Source of the DNA: Halorubellus sp. JP-L1 | Lineage (GTDB): Archaea; Halobacteriota; Halobacteria; Halobacteriales; Natrialbaceae | NCBI RefSeq assembly: GCF_011440375.1 | Contig: NZ_JAAOIR010000001.1 | Location: 1,178,001 to 1,242,000 of the forward strand | DNA: 64,000 nucleotides | Direction: 5' to 3' | The notes under the pieces: generated by a model | Told to the model about the DNA's origin: nothing | Database searches by the model: none | Seen by the model: the letters and a program-made list of their open reading frames with translations, nothing else | Translations under genes and position numbers: made by a program | Shown here: one piece after another, positions 51,802-61,492 of the stretch | Layout: each line of letters opens with the position of its first letter | Numbering within the stretch: the first letter of the stretch is position 1

Positions 51802-52161
51802 GTGACGCACCGTCGAGAAGGACTCGCGCTCCTCGCCGGCGAGGTCGTCGTCGTCGCCCTCGCCCTCGTCCTCGTCGCAACGGAGCGCACCGTCGACCCC
51901 GTCTCGCTCGCCGGCGTTCGCCTGCCCCACGCCGTCCTCGGCGCCGGTCTCGTCGTCGTCGGCGCCGCACTCGGCGCACTCCGTACCGCCGACCACGTCG
52001 ACCGCCACGCCGCAGTCGGCGAACTCGGGCTCGGCGTCGCCGTCGCGCTCGCACTCGCGACCGCAAATCCAGTCGCGCTCGCCGCCGCCACCGCCATCGC
52101 GCTCGCGAGCGCCCGCCTCCGCGTGGACCGCGACCGACTGCACGCCGTTCTCGACCGCTAG
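51802..52161 (+). CDS. Small membrane protein
   Basis: A 119-residue protein read from GTG 51802; no ATG is available at this end, so the start is uncertain and a TTG at 51775 is possible. Hydrophobic segments EVVVVALALVLVATE, LPHAVLGAGLVVVGAALGAL, LGLGVAVALALATAN and VALAAATAIALASA give four likely helices. Unrecognised. It lies opposite to nothing and ends 42 bases before the hmgA stop on the other strand. Confidence 0.5.
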   Translation: MTHRREGLALLAGEVVVVALALVLVATERTVDPVSLAGVRLPHAVLGAGLVVVGAALGALRTADHVDRHAAVGELGLGVAVALALATANPVALAAATAIALASARLRVDRDRLHAVLDR

Positions 52162-52203
52162 CGCTGTCGCAGCTCCCGCGACTACCGCAGCGCCGATCGG
52201 CGC

Positions 52204-53418
52204 TCAGCGACCGAGGTCCTCGTGGGCCGACGCCAGGTGGTTCGACGCCAGCGCCGCCAGCAGCGACAGTTCGCCGGCGAGCGCACCGACCGCGATGACC
52301 TCCGCGAGCGCACGCGCGTTCGACCCCGGCGGGTCGCCGCCGCCCGCGAACCCGAGCACCTCCAGGGCCTCCGCCTGCGTCGACAGCTTCGTTCCACCGC
52401 CAACGGTACCGACCTCGAGGCTCGCGAGCGACACCGACGCGTACAGGTCGCCGTCGCGCTCCTCGACGGTCGTGATCGCGTTCGCGCCCTCGACGACCTG
52501 CGCCTCGTCCTGACCGGTCGCGAGGAACGCCGCCGCCACGACGTTCGCCGCCTGCGCGTTGAACCCGAGACTCCCCGCCTTCGCACTCCCCACGAGGTTC
52601 TTGCGCGTGTTCGCCTCCGCGATCGCACTCGCCGTCGTGTGCAGGCGCTCCTCGACGACCTCGCCGGGGATCTCGACGTCCGCCGTCACCGACCGCCCGC
52701 GGCCCTCGACGGCGTTGATCGCCGCCGGCTTCTTGTCCGTACACATGTTCCCCGAGAGCGCGACGAGACTCGCCGGCGTCTCCGCCGTCACCACGTCGCA
52801 GGCCGCCTCCGTCGCGATCGTCGCCATGTTCATCCCCATCGCGTCCTTCGTGTCGTACCGGAACCGGAGGAACACCGAGTCGCCGACGACGTACGGCGTC
52901 ACGTCCAAGAGTTCGCCGTGACTCGTCGTCGACTCCGCGGCCGCCCGCAACTCGTCGACGTGCTCGCGCACCCACTCGACGGTCTCGGCCGCCTCCACGA
53001 CGCCGTCGACGCGGAACACGGGCGCTCGCGTCATCCCCTCCTTCGTCACGCGCGCACTCGCCCCACCAGCGGACCGGATCACGGACAGCCCGCGGTTCAC
53101 GCTCGCCAACAGCGCACCTTCAGTCGTCGCCAGCGGCAGGAAGAACTCGCCGTCGGCGTCCCCACCAGCGACCTCGACCGGGCCCGCGACCCCAACCGGG
53201 ACCTGGGTCGCACCGACCATGTTCTCGATCGCGGACGCCGACGCCTGCTCGGCGGAAAGTGCGTAGTCGCCGGTCACCGACAGGTCCGCGCCCGTCGCCG
53301 CTTCCACGTACAGTCGCCGCGCCGTCGCCGCCGTCTCCGCGTCGGCGTGTTCCTCCAGTTCGTGTAGTCGCAGGTCGCCGTCGCGAACTCGCGCCGCCAG
53401 GGACTCGGCATCGGTCAT
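52204..53418 (-). CDS. hmgA: Hydroxymethylglutaryl-CoA reductase (NADPH), class I
   Basis: A 404-residue enzyme that makes mevalonate, the committed step to archaeal isoprenoid lipids. Motifs: ENMVGATQVPVGVAGPVEV, the catalytic Glu in LATTEGALLASVN, YDTKDAMGMNMATIA, DKKPAAINAVEGRG with the catalytic Lys, the GQDEAQVVEGANAIT Asp, and SNHLAS-type His (LASNHLASAHEDL). ATG 53418 is used; a Met four codons upstream is possible. It is the target of statins in haloarchaea. Length and motif order are normal. Confidence 0.97.
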   Translation of the reverse strand: MTDAESLAARVRDGDLRLHELEEHADAETAATARRLYVEAATGADLSVTGDYALSAEQASASAIENMVGATQVPVGVAGPVEVAGGDADGEFFLPLATTEGALLASVNRGLSVIRSAGGASARVTKEGMTRAPVFRVDGVVEAAETVEWVREHVDELRAAAESTTSHGELLDVTPYVVGDSVFLRFRYDTKDAMGMNMATIATEAACDVVTAETPASLVALSGNMCTDKKPAAINAVEGRGRSVTADVEIPGEVVEERLHTTASAIAEANTRKNLVGSAKAGSLGFNAQAANVVAAAFLATGQDEAQVVEGANAITTVEERDGDLYASVSLASLEVGTVGGGTKLSTQAEALEVLGFAGGGDPPGSNARALAEVIAVGALAGELSLLAALASNHLASAHEDLGR

Positions 53419-53505
53419 ACGAAGACGCACAGACCCCCGCGAAAAAAGCCCTTCTAGTCCCGCGCACTCCGTCGCCGGTCGCCGAACCGAGCGTCTCGAC
53501 CCCGG

Positions 53506-56187
53506 TCAGTCGTCGTCGTCCGAGCTCGCAGACACCGACGTCACCTCGACGGACACGAGGTGCTCGCTGCTCGTCTCCGTCGACTGCCCGAGTTCGACGA
53601 GCAACACCACGTTGTTACTGTCGCGGCCAGCCGCGTCCGACGCCTCGACGACCACGATCGCCTGATTCGAAGACAGGTTCGACGCAACCAGCGTCCCGTC
53701 CTCGTCCGCGTAGTAGTGGGTGCCGTCGACCGTCAGCATCTCGCGGAGGCTCGCCTGCCAGTCCGGCGCCGACCCCGCGGGCAACGTCTCGCCGTTCGTG
53801 TAGACGGACACCTCCTCGTCGAGGTCGACCTCGCTCCCGGTCGACGTACACGTCGTCAGGTTGTGGTCGGTCCCGCCGATACTGATCTGCTCGTCGTGCG
53901 TCGTATTGTCGGCACACGCGTGCATCGACGGCAGGAACTGTAGCGTCGAGTCCTCCTCGACGACGACGTTCGAGAACGACCCGCGGTCGACGGCCGGGTC
54001 GAGCGCGTTCAGGTTCCGACCGCCCCACAGCGAGTGCGACGAATCGTTGTACGTCGTCGAGAGCGTCGTCGGCCGCCGAACGACGATCTCGTGCGTCGTC
54101 GTCTCCGTCGACGACGTGTTCTCTAACTCGGTTCGCTCCTCGCCGAGCGTCACCGACTCGTTCACGGTTACCGTCCGCGACCCGTCGAGCGTCACCTCGC
54201 GGGACACCGCCACGGGCACGACCTCCGTCCCGTTCACGTGCTCGATCGTCCGGTTCAGCGTCCGGTTCACGACGACCGTCTCGCCGTCTGCCACCGTCCG
54301 CGTCGCGTTCACCCAGACCGCGTCGCCGACGCCGTAGGGTTCGTCCGCGCCGACGGTCCGCGAGACGTTCACGTCCTTCGAGAGCGTCTCCGAGGGTTCG
54401 ACCGTCACGTTCCGCTGGACGGTCCGTTTCTCCTTGTTCGGGTCGACGACGGTCGTCGAGTTGTTGTAGTGAACGATCTCCGTCGTCTCGTTGCGCGCGA
54501 TACTCGAGAACACGTCGTCGAGTTCGCCCGCGTCCGTCACGGGGATGTACTCGCCGTCGCCGTCGCCCGTGGTCGCGACGTTCTCCAGGACCTCGTCGTT
54601 CACGTCGTCACCGACCCCGATCGTGTAGATGGTGACGTTCGCGGGAACCTCCTCCTGTGCAGTCTCGTAGGGGTAGGGCGCCCCGTCGTCGTCCTTCCCG
54701 TCGGTGAGGAGCACGAGCACCTGGTTGTTCGACTCGTTGCCGCTCGCGCGGAACTCGTCTGACGCCTGCTCGATCGCTTGCGGGATCGGCGTGCCACCAC
54801 CGACCTGGAGTTCCGAGAGTGCACCGCTCGCAGCGGACTGGTTCGTCGTGAACGACTGGTACGTCGTCACGTCCAGTTCGGTCGCGCCGTAGCCGCACGT
54901 CCACTGGCCGTAGTACTCCGAGTAGACCTCCTCCGAACAGTAGTCGTACCCCGTGACGCTCACGCGGTGTCCCTGGTCGACCTTCATCACGGAGAGGAAC
55001 GACCGGGTCGCGTCGCGAGCTTGCTCCATCTTCCCGTCGTTCTGCATCGACCCGGACTCGTCGAGCACGAACGACACCTCGAGCGGCGGCGTGCCGTTCA
55101 CGCGCTTGCGGACCGTCGTGTTGTTCCAGACGGTCGTCGTCTCGTTGTCCCAGTAGTACTCGGTGTCGTTCACGGTGAACGTCACCGACTCGTCGACGGT
55201 GACGGGCACCGTCTCGTTCGCCCACACCGTCACGTTCTGGGGAACGGTCTCGTTGTCCCACGTCGTCTCGTTCGTCGTGTACGACTCGAGGGCCGCGTTC
55301 GAACTCCCGAGGAACGTCATCGTACCTGGATAGACGCTCGGGCTCGCCGGTCCCGTTCCGTCGGCAGCGACCTCGATGCCGTCGCCGTTCGCCGTGTCCA
55401 CGACCTCGCCGGGACCGGACCCGGGCAGGTCGATGACGTCGTACTCGACGTCGAGCGGGATCTGGGCGCGAACGGTCTCGGACCCGGTGGTCGCGACCGT
55501 CGCGGACGCAGGCAACTGGGACTCGAGGTGGTCCTGCCAGCCCTCGTGGTAGTCGCTCGTGACGGTGATGGTGACGTTCCGCGGGCGACTGCAACGCGGC
55601 GTCGCGAACAGCTGGTCGTGGACGGCCTCGGTCTCGTCGAGGGACGTCGCTCGGTCGTAGTCGATGCGTACGTCGTCGTCCTCGACGCTCCCGTCGATCC
55701 GGACGACCTCGAGCTGGAGGGAGCCGTCCTGGTAGCCGAACTCGGGGGGCTTCTGCGCGACGACGCCGGCGTCGGTCCGCTTCCAGACGGCGCCGCCCTC
55801 GTACGCGATGGTGGTCCCGCCCTCGTCCCGGTACTCGATCGCGGACAGGTCCATCGTCGCCGTGCACGCGCTCTCCTCGTTGATCTGGACCTGGATTCGG
55901 CCGGTGTCGCGTACTTCGGCCCTGTTCGGGTCGACGGTACCGATGGAGACGGCTTCGCGGCTGCTGCCGCGGTTCTGTGCGAGCGACTGGACGCTCGAGT
56001 CCATCTGGACGAACGCCGTCTCGGCCGCGTCGACGCGTCCCTCGGCGCGGACGTCGTCGGTGACCGCGGTTCCGGAGACGAATATCATCGCCGAGCCGGC
56101 CACGACGATGCCGAACAGGACGACGACGCCGACGAGTTCGGAGACGCCGCGGTCGGCAGGTGGTGTGTGGTTGGTTGCGTTACTCAT
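53506..56187 (-). CDS. Pilin-signal surface protein with von Willebrand factor A domain
   Basis: An 893-residue protein. Residues 11-40 (ADRGVSELVGVVVLFGIVVA) are a class III signal with predicted cleavage after Gly14, as in archaeal pilins and DUF7289-type proteins. Residues 50-250 are a beta-rich domain containing a CTATMDLSAIEY stretch. Residues 300-365 are Asn/Thr-rich with many N-glycosylation sequons. The von Willebrand A domain (about 368-567) has a complete MIDAS: DESGSMQND, the Thr in GGGTPIPQA and the Asp in LLTDGKDDDG. A long beta-rich, Thr-rich stretch follows to residue 893. Such a protein could be an adhesive, filament-anchored or membrane-anchored adhesin; this is inference. 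It has an AT-rich promoter between 56188 and 56260. Confidence 0.82.
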   Translation of the reverse strand: MSNATNHTPPADRGVSELVGVVVLFGIVVAGSAMIFVSGTAVTDDVRAEGRVDAAETAFVQMDSSVQSLAQNRGSSREAVSIGTVDPNRAEVRDTGRIQVQINEESACTATMDLSAIEYRDEGGTTIAYEGGAVWKRTDAGVVAQKPPEFGYQDGSLQLEVVRIDGSVEDDDVRIDYDRATSLDETEAVHDQLFATPRCSRPRNVTITVTSDYHEGWQDHLESQLPASATVATTGSETVRAQIPLDVEYDVIDLPGSGPGEVVDTANGDGIEVAADGTGPASPSVYPGTMTFLGSSNAALESYTTNETTWDNETVPQNVTVWANETVPVTVDESVTFTVNDTEYYWDNETTTVWNNTTVRKRVNGTPPLEVSFVLDESGSMQNDGKMEQARDATRSFLSVMKVDQGHRVSVTGYDYCSEEVYSEYYGQWTCGYGATELDVTTYQSFTTNQSAASGALSELQVGGGTPIPQAIEQASDEFRASGNESNNQVLVLLTDGKDDDGAPYPYETAQEEVPANVTIYTIGVGDDVNDEVLENVATTGDGDGEYIPVTDAGELDDVFSSIARNETTEIVHYNNSTTVVDPNKEKRTVQRNVTVEPSETLSKDVNVSRTVGADEPYGVGDAVWVNATRTVADGETVVVNRTLNRTIEHVNGTEVVPVAVSREVTLDGSRTVTVNESVTLGEERTELENTSSTETTTHEIVVRRPTTLSTTYNDSSHSLWGGRNLNALDPAVDRGSFSNVVVEEDSTLQFLPSMHACADNTTHDEQISIGGTDHNLTTCTSTGSEVDLDEEVSVYTNGETLPAGSAPDWQASLREMLTVDGTHYYADEDGTLVASNLSSNQAIVVVEASDAAGRDSNNVVLLVELGQSTETSSEHLVSVEVTSVSASSDDDD

Positions 56188-56221
56188 TGTGGCCCTGGTT
56201 TCACGTATTCTTTGGACGAAC

Positions 56222-56230
56222 CAATCTTAA
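56222..56230 (-). promoter_or_regulatory. TATA box of the von Willebrand A protein gene
   Basis: On the minus strand ATTTAAGAT lies about 35-43 bases before ATG 56187. Confidence 0.45.
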
Positions 56231-56402
56231 ATCTACCGCTAGATAGTCGGGAAATATGCATAGTTGGCGCTCTTCGCGAGCGAACACGGGAGATGCGCTG
56301 TTTGACACTATCTCCGGTCCACGTGGATGCTCGGGTCGGACGCAGGGGCGGCGTCGGCCGCGAGCAGTAAGTCTTTGCTCCCCGGTGCCGTCGGCCCACG
56401 AC

Positions 56403-57980
56403 ATGACGACGCCTGCGGACCGCGTGTTCACGAACGCGGACGTGCATACCCTCGCTGAGCCCGACGAGACGTACGAGGCCGTCGCCGTCCGCGACGGCCG
56501 CGTCGTGCGCGTCGACAGCGCGTACGAGGTCGACTTCCTCGTCGGCGCGGAAACCGACGTGGTCGACTGCGGCGGCCGAACGCTCCTCCCGGGCTTCGTG
56601 GACGCACACACGCACATGCTCCAGCTCGGCCAGTACCAGGTGTACGCGGACCTCTCCAGCGCCGAGAGCGCGGCCGACGCGGTCGCGATCCTGGACGCGG
56701 ACGCGCCACGGGACCGCGAGTGGCTGCTCGGGTTCGGGTGGGACGAGTCCGAGTGGGCCGAGAAGCGCTACCTCACGCGCGAGGACCTGGACGAAGTGAG
56801 CGACGACGAGCCGGTCGCGGCCGTCCGCGTCGACATGCACACCGCGGCGGTGAACTCCGCGGCCCTCGACGCGCTCGACGTCGACCCGACCGACCCCAAC
56901 GTACGGACGGCGGACGGCGAGCCGACGGGCGTGCTCGTGGAGGACGCCGTCGAACCGCTCTGGGACGCCGCCGAAGGCGACCGCGAGGAAGCCCGCGAGT
57001 TGCTCGCTGCGGCGCGGGACTACGCGCACGAGCACGGCGTCACCGCCGTCCACGACATGGTCCGCGAGTCGCCCGCTCCGAAGCTGTACCGCGAACTCGA
57101 CCTGGCGGACGCGCTGGACCTCCGCGTCCGCCTCAACTACTGGACGGACCACCTCGACGCGCTCGAAGACGCCGGGCTCGCGACGAACCACGGGAGCGAG
57201 TTCGTCCAGGTCGGCGCCGTGAAGTCGTTCACGGACGGCTCGTTCGGCGGCCGCACCGCGAAGCTCACCGAGCCGTACGCGGACGCCGACGCGGGAGGCG
57301 CGGACGGGAGTGGAGACGCCGACGCGGCGGACGACGGTCGGGGCGAGTGGGTGGTCGACCCCGACGAACTCCAGGGGTTCGTCGACCGCGCGGACGACCT
57401 CGGCCTGCAGTTCACCGCGCACGCGATCGGCGACGAAGCCATCGACGCGGTACTGGACGCGTACGCGACGGCCGAGAGCCCCGGCGACTCGCGCCATCGC
57501 GTCGAGCACGTCGAGCTCGTGACCGACGAGCAGATCGAGCGTTTCGCGGCCCTCGACGTGGTCGCGTCCTGCCAGCCGAACTTCCTCCAGTGGGCCCAGC
57601 CCGGCGGCCTGTACGACCAGCGCCTCGGCGAGGCCCGCCGCAAGCAGTCCAACCGCTACCGGGACCTGCTCGACGCCGGCGTCGACCTCGCGTTCTCCTC
57701 GGACGTCATGCCGATGGACCCCATGCTCGGCGTCCACCACGCCGTGAACGCGCCCGTCGACGGCCAGCGACTCTCGGTCACGGAGGCGTTGCGGGCGTAC
57801 ACGCGCGGTGGCGCGTACGCCGGCTTCGACGAGGACCGCATGGGGACCGTCGAGGTCGGCAAGCTCGCGGACTTCGTCGTCCTCGACGACGACCCCTGGA
57901 GCGTCGACGCGTCCGCGCTCCGCGACGTCGACGTCGCGATGACCGTCGTCGACGGCGACGTCGTCCACGACGCCCGCTGA
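56403..57980 (+). CDS. Amidohydrolase (YtcJ-like metal-dependent hydrolase)
   Basis: A 525-residue enzyme of the amidohydrolase superfamily. The metal ligands are HTHM (His69, His71) in LLPGFVDAHTHM; further family features are KSFTDGSFGGRTAKL, FTAHAIGDEAIDAVLDAY, HRVEHVELVTDEQI and the terminal metal Asp in FSSDVMPMDPM. The remainder is the beta-sandwich (MGTVEVGKLADFVVLDDDPW). This is the layout of YtcJ/atrazine-type exo-amidohydrolases; the substrate is unknown. ATG 56403 is preferred over a longer upstream in-frame ATG. Confidence 0.88.
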   Translation: MTTPADRVFTNADVHTLAEPDETYEAVAVRDGRVVRVDSAYEVDFLVGAETDVVDCGGRTLLPGFVDAHTHMLQLGQYQVYADLSSAESAADAVAILDADAPRDREWLLGFGWDESEWAEKRYLTREDLDEVSDDEPVAAVRVDMHTAAVNSAALDALDVDPTDPNVRTADGEPTGVLVEDAVEPLWDAAEGDREEARELLAAARDYAHEHGVTAVHDMVRESPAPKLYRELDLADALDLRVRLNYWTDHLDALEDAGLATNHGSEFVQVGAVKSFTDGSFGGRTAKLTEPYADADAGGADGSGDADAADDGRGEWVVDPDELQGFVDRADDLGLQFTAHAIGDEAIDAVLDAYATAESPGDSRHRVEHVELVTDEQIERFAALDVVASCQPNFLQWAQPGGLYDQRLGEARRKQSNRYRDLLDAGVDLAFSSDVMPMDPMLGVHHAVNAPVDGQRLSVTEALRAYTRGGAYAGFDEDRMGTVEVGKLADFVVLDDDPWSVDASALRDVDVAMTVVDGDVVHDAR

Positions 57981-58073
57981 CCGTCGACTCGACCGCACTG
58001 ACCGTCATCGCACGATCCGTCCCCGCCAGTTCACGTCACAAGGATTATAGGTCGAGGTGCGGAACGGTCCGCC

Positions 58074-58541
58074 ATGGTCCCCGACCCTCGAACCTGGCTT
58101 CGCGGCCCCATCCGGGTCCTCCGCGCCCGCCGCGGTATCGCGCTCGTCCTCGGCGCGGCGTCGGGCGTCGCGTCGCTCGTCGCCGCGGTCGCGTACGCGC
58201 ACCCGTCGCTCTACGAGTACGTGCTCCTCCCGCTCGGCGTCGGTGGGTCGGTGTACTACCTCGCGCACTACGAGACCGCGAACTGGGACGACGGCGTCAC
58301 GCTCCGGTCGTTCCTCCGGAACTGGGCGATGATACTGCTCGCGTTCGCGTTCGTCGGCGACGACCTGCCGCTCCTCGACGGCCTGGTCTCGTACGCGACC
58401 GCGTACGCGGTCCTCCTCTTCGTCGCCGTCACCGTCGCGGTCGACGCGGGGTCGCCAGCCGACGACGGTGACGGCGAGGGAGATCCGTCGCTCCGAGACC
58501 CCGAAGCGGCGTCGACCGCCAGCCCGCAGAAGGCCGATTGA
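58074..58541 (+). CDS. Membrane protein of unknown function
   Basis: A 155-residue protein with about four helices (24-44, 49-62, 87-97, 103-124). The N terminus is basic and the last 30 residues are acidic Asp/Gly/Ser-rich. It contains YVLLPLGVGGSVYYLAHYE. No family recognised. An AT-rich patch (AGGATTATAGG) about 25 bases upstream is a plausible promoter. Confidence 0.65.
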   Translation: MVPDPRTWLRGPIRVLRARRGIALVLGAASGVASLVAAVAYAHPSLYEYVLLPLGVGGSVYYLAHYETANWDDGVTLRSFLRNWAMILLAFAFVGDDLPLLDGLVSYATAYAVLLFVAVTVAVDAGSPADDGDGEGDPSLRDPEAASTASPQKAD

Positions 58542-58625
58542 CACGGTCAGGGTTCGGTTTAGACGTATTCTTCCTCTGCGAACGGCCCACACACAACGCT
58601 GTAGTAGAGTTAGACCGTATTCAGT

Positions 58626-58639
58626 GGTGGTACCCCACC
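58626..58639. promoter_or_regulatory. Inverted repeat upstream of nadA (distal)
   Basis: GGTGG at 58626-58630 and CCACC at 58635-58639 with a 4 bp spacer, in the 180-base region before the NAD operon. Possible second site of the same regulator as the palindrome at 58685-58699. Confidence 0.35.
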
Positions 58640-58684
58640 GGTATCGTGCTTTGTAGAGAAAAGTTCTTCAATGCGCGCTTCCGA

Positions 58685-58699
58685 GTGGTTAGGAACCAC
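58685..58699. promoter_or_regulatory. Perfect palindrome upstream of nadA, candidate operator
   Basis: GTGGTT AGG AACCAC: exact 6 bp arms with a 3 bp spacer, ending 22 bases before the ATG at 58722, where the archaeal transcription start would lie. A regulator binding here would block transcription of nadABC. Confidence 0.45.
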
Positions 58700-58721
58700 A
58701 GGTGAGTCAAGCGTGCCACAG

Positions 58722-59846
58722 ATGGAGTCCGCGACGTTCGAGACCGAGTTGAGCCTGTTCAAGTACGACAACCTCGAGCAGTTACCGGAGTCGTACCGCG
58801 ACCTGACCGAGGACGAACGCCGGGAGCGCATCGAGGCGGCGAAGGCCGAACTCGGCGACGACGTCGTCGTCCTCGGCCACAACTACCAGCGCCGCGAGAT
58901 CGTCGAGCACGCCGACTTCGTGGGGGACTCCTACCAGTTGAGCAAGGAGGCAGCGAACGCGGACGCGGACTACGTCGTGTTCGGCGGGGTGACGTTCATG
59001 GCCGAGTCCGCGGACATCATCACGGACGACGACCAGTCCGTGATCCTCCCGTCGATGGAGGCGTCCTGTCCGATGGCGGGGATGGCGGAGGCGCTCCAGG
59101 TCGACGCGGCGTGGGAGGAGATCACGGCTGCCGCCCCCGACTCGGAGATCATTCCGATCACGTACATGAACTCGTACGCGGACCTGAAGGCGTTCTGCGC
59201 GGAGCAGGGCGGCCTCGTCTGCACGTCCTCGAACGCCGCGGACGCGTTCGAGTGGGCGTTCGAGCGCGGCGACAAGGTCCTCTTCCTCCCGGACAAGCAC
59301 CTCGGCGAGAACACCGCGTACGAACTCGGAATGGAGGACTCGATCGCGGAGTGGGACCCGTGGGACCCCGAGGGGATCGAGGCCGAGGCGGCCGCGGAAG
59401 CCGACGTCGTGCTCTGGGACGGTTACTGCCAGGTCCACGAGCGCTTCTCGGCGGAGCACATCGCGGACCTCCGCGCGGATCGTCCGGACGCGAACGTCGT
59501 CGTCCACCCCGAGTGCCGGCGCGAGGTCGTCGAGGCCGCGGACGTCGTCGGGTCGACGGCGACGATCTGCGAGACGGTCGCGAACGCGGACCCAGGCGAC
59601 GCGTGGGCGATCGGGACCGAGATCCACCTCGCGAAGCACCTCGACCGCTGGCATCCCGACGTCGAGGTACTCCCCCTGTGCGGCGACGCGTGCATGGACT
59701 GCAACGCGATGCGTCAGATCGACCCGAACTACCTGACGTGGGTGCTGGAGGAGCTCGTCGCGGGCCGCGAGCGCAACGTCGTCGCGGTCGCGCCCGAGGA
59801 GAAGGAACTCGCGCAGGTCGCGCTCGACCGCATGCTGGAGGTGTGA
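58722..59846 (+). CDS. nadA: Quinolinate synthase NadA
   Basis: A 374-residue enzyme condensing iminoaspartate with dihydroxyacetone phosphate to quinolinate. It shows VVLGHNYQRREIVEHADFVG, FGGVTFMAESADII, PITYMNSYADLKAF, and the [4Fe-4S] cysteines in LVCTSSNAADA, VHPECRREV and CGDACMDCNAM. ATG 58722 is chosen; an upstream in-frame ATG at 58671 would cover the palindrome. It is followed 3 bases later by nadB. Confidence 0.95.
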   Translation: MESATFETELSLFKYDNLEQLPESYRDLTEDERRERIEAAKAELGDDVVVLGHNYQRREIVEHADFVGDSYQLSKEAANADADYVVFGGVTFMAESADIITDDDQSVILPSMEASCPMAGMAEALQVDAAWEEITAAAPDSEIIPITYMNSYADLKAFCAEQGGLVCTSSNAADAFEWAFERGDKVLFLPDKHLGENTAYELGMEDSIAEWDPWDPEGIEAEAAAEADVVLWDGYCQVHERFSAEHIADLRADRPDANVVVHPECRREVVEAADVVGSTATICETVANADPGDAWAIGTEIHLAKHLDRWHPDVEVLPLCGDACMDCNAMRQIDPNYLTWVLEELVAGRERNVVAVAPEEKELAQVALDRMLEV

Positions 59847-59849
59847 TAC

Positions 59850-61490
59850 ATGAGCGGTGATGCTCCGAGTCCGCGCGTCGCGGACGTGCTCGTCGTCGGC
59901 TCCGGGATCGCGGGCTGTGCGGCGGCGCTCGCCGCGGCGCGTGCCGGCGCGGACGTGCTCGTGGCGACCAAGGCGGAGAAGCCCGCGGACGCGTCCTCGG
60001 ACTGGGCGCAGGGCGGCATCGCGACGACGCGCGGCCGCCCCGAATCCCTCAAGGAGGACGTTCTCGACGCGAGTGCGGGAACCGCGGACGAGGCCGCGGT
60101 GGACGTGCTCGTCGAGGAGGCGTCGGCTGCAGTGATGGACGTGCTCGTCGACGCCCTGAACGTACCGTTCGACACCGACGAGGACGGGACTGGTCTCGAC
60201 TACGCGCGGGAGGCCGCGCACAGCGAAGAGCGCATCCTCCACGTGGACGCGGCGACCGGCCAGCACGTCCTCCGGCCGTTCCTCAGTCACCTCGAGGGCG
60301 TCGAGAACGTCGAGGTACTGGAGGACACCGCAGCGCTCGACCTCGTTACCGACGAAGGACGCGTGCACGGCGCCGTCCTCGACAGGCGGGCGAGCGCGCA
60401 CGGGGATGCCGGCGGCGACGGCGGACTGGCACCGCGGGCACCCGCGGGCGAGGCGGTGTACGCGGACGCGACGGTGCTCGCCACCGGCGGTATCGGCGAC
60501 CTGTTCGAGACGTCGACGAACCCACCCGGGTCGACGGGCGACGGGATCGCGATGGCGGCGCTCGCGGGCGCGGACGTCGCCGACATGGAGTACGTGCAGT
60601 TCCACCCGACGGCGTTCGACGGCGAGGACTCGTTCCTCCTCTCCGAGGCGGTCCGGGGGGAGGGCGCGGTCCTCCGGAACGCCGACGGGGAGCGGTTCAT
60701 GCCAGCGTACCACCCGGATGCGGAACTCGCGCCGCGGGACGTGGTCGCGCGAGCGGTCGCCGCGGAGCGCGAGGCGACCGGTGCGGTCCGCCTGGACGTG
60801 TCGCCGCTCGCCGAGCCGTTCGACGCGGCGTTCCCGGGGCTCGCCGCGGAGTGCGAGGCCCGCGGCGTCGACTGGGAGTCCGGCATCCCGGTGCGGCCGT
60901 GCGAGCATTTCCTGTGCGGGGGCGTGGACGTCGACCATGCCGGGCGGACGAGCCTCGACCGCCTGTACGCGGTCGGCGAGTGCGCGCGCACCGGCGTGCA
61001 CGGCGCGAACCGGCTCGCGTCCACGAGCCTCCTCGAAGGACTGGTCTGGGGGCTTCGCGCGGGCCGGGACGCCGCCGACCGCGAACCCCTCGGCGCGGAG
61101 GCGCTCGTCGTGGAGCCGCCCGAGTACCGGAACAGCGACCCCGACCTCCCCGAGCGGTTCGCGAGAGAGAAGTTCCGACGGCTCCGGCGCGTGACGAGCG
61201 AGTGCGTCGGCCTGCGGCGCGACCCGACGGAACTCGCGCGCGCGCAACCGGCGCTCCGGCGACTGAAGGGCGAGGTCGACGCGTACGTCCGGACGCGGAC
61301 CGCGCGCTCGCTGTTCGAACTCCGGAACGCGACCGTCGTCGCGCTCATCGTCGCGAAGGCCGCCGCGGAGAACGACGAGAGCGTCGGCTGTCACTACCGC
61401 GTCGACGCCGACGGCGAGGACGGCGAGACCGGGGACGGCGAGGCCGAAGACGACGCGGAGACAGCGGCGACGCCGCCGGAGGCGGAGTGA
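59850..61490 (+). CDS. nadB: L-aspartate oxidase NadB
   Basis: A 546-residue FAD enzyme oxidising aspartate to iminoaspartate. Features: GSGIAGCAAALAAARAGADV (FAD), SSDWAQGGIATT, ATGGIGDLFETSTNPPGSTG, QFHPTAFDGED, and GECARTGVHGANRLAST of the fumarate-reductase/aspartate oxidase family. The C-terminal end has an acidic Glu/Gly/Asp extension. It belongs to the nadABC operon, starting 3 bases after nadA. Confidence 0.93.
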   Translation: MSGDAPSPRVADVLVVGSGIAGCAAALAAARAGADVLVATKAEKPADASSDWAQGGIATTRGRPESLKEDVLDASAGTADEAAVDVLVEEASAAVMDVLVDALNVPFDTDEDGTGLDYAREAAHSEERILHVDAATGQHVLRPFLSHLEGVENVEVLEDTAALDLVTDEGRVHGAVLDRRASAHGDAGGDGGLAPRAPAGEAVYADATVLATGGIGDLFETSTNPPGSTGDGIAMAALAGADVADMEYVQFHPTAFDGEDSFLLSEAVRGEGAVLRNADGERFMPAYHPDAELAPRDVVARAVAAEREATGAVRLDVSPLAEPFDAAFPGLAAECEARGVDWESGIPVRPCEHFLCGGVDVDHAGRTSLDRLYAVGECARTGVHGANRLASTSLLEGLVWGLRAGRDAADREPLGAEALVVEPPEYRNSDPDLPERFAREKFRRLRRVTSECVGLRRDPTELARAQPALRRLKGEVDAYVRTRTARSLFELRNATVVALIVAKAAAENDESVGCHYRVDADGEDGETGDGEAEDDAETAATPPEAE

Positions 61491-61492
61491 GG

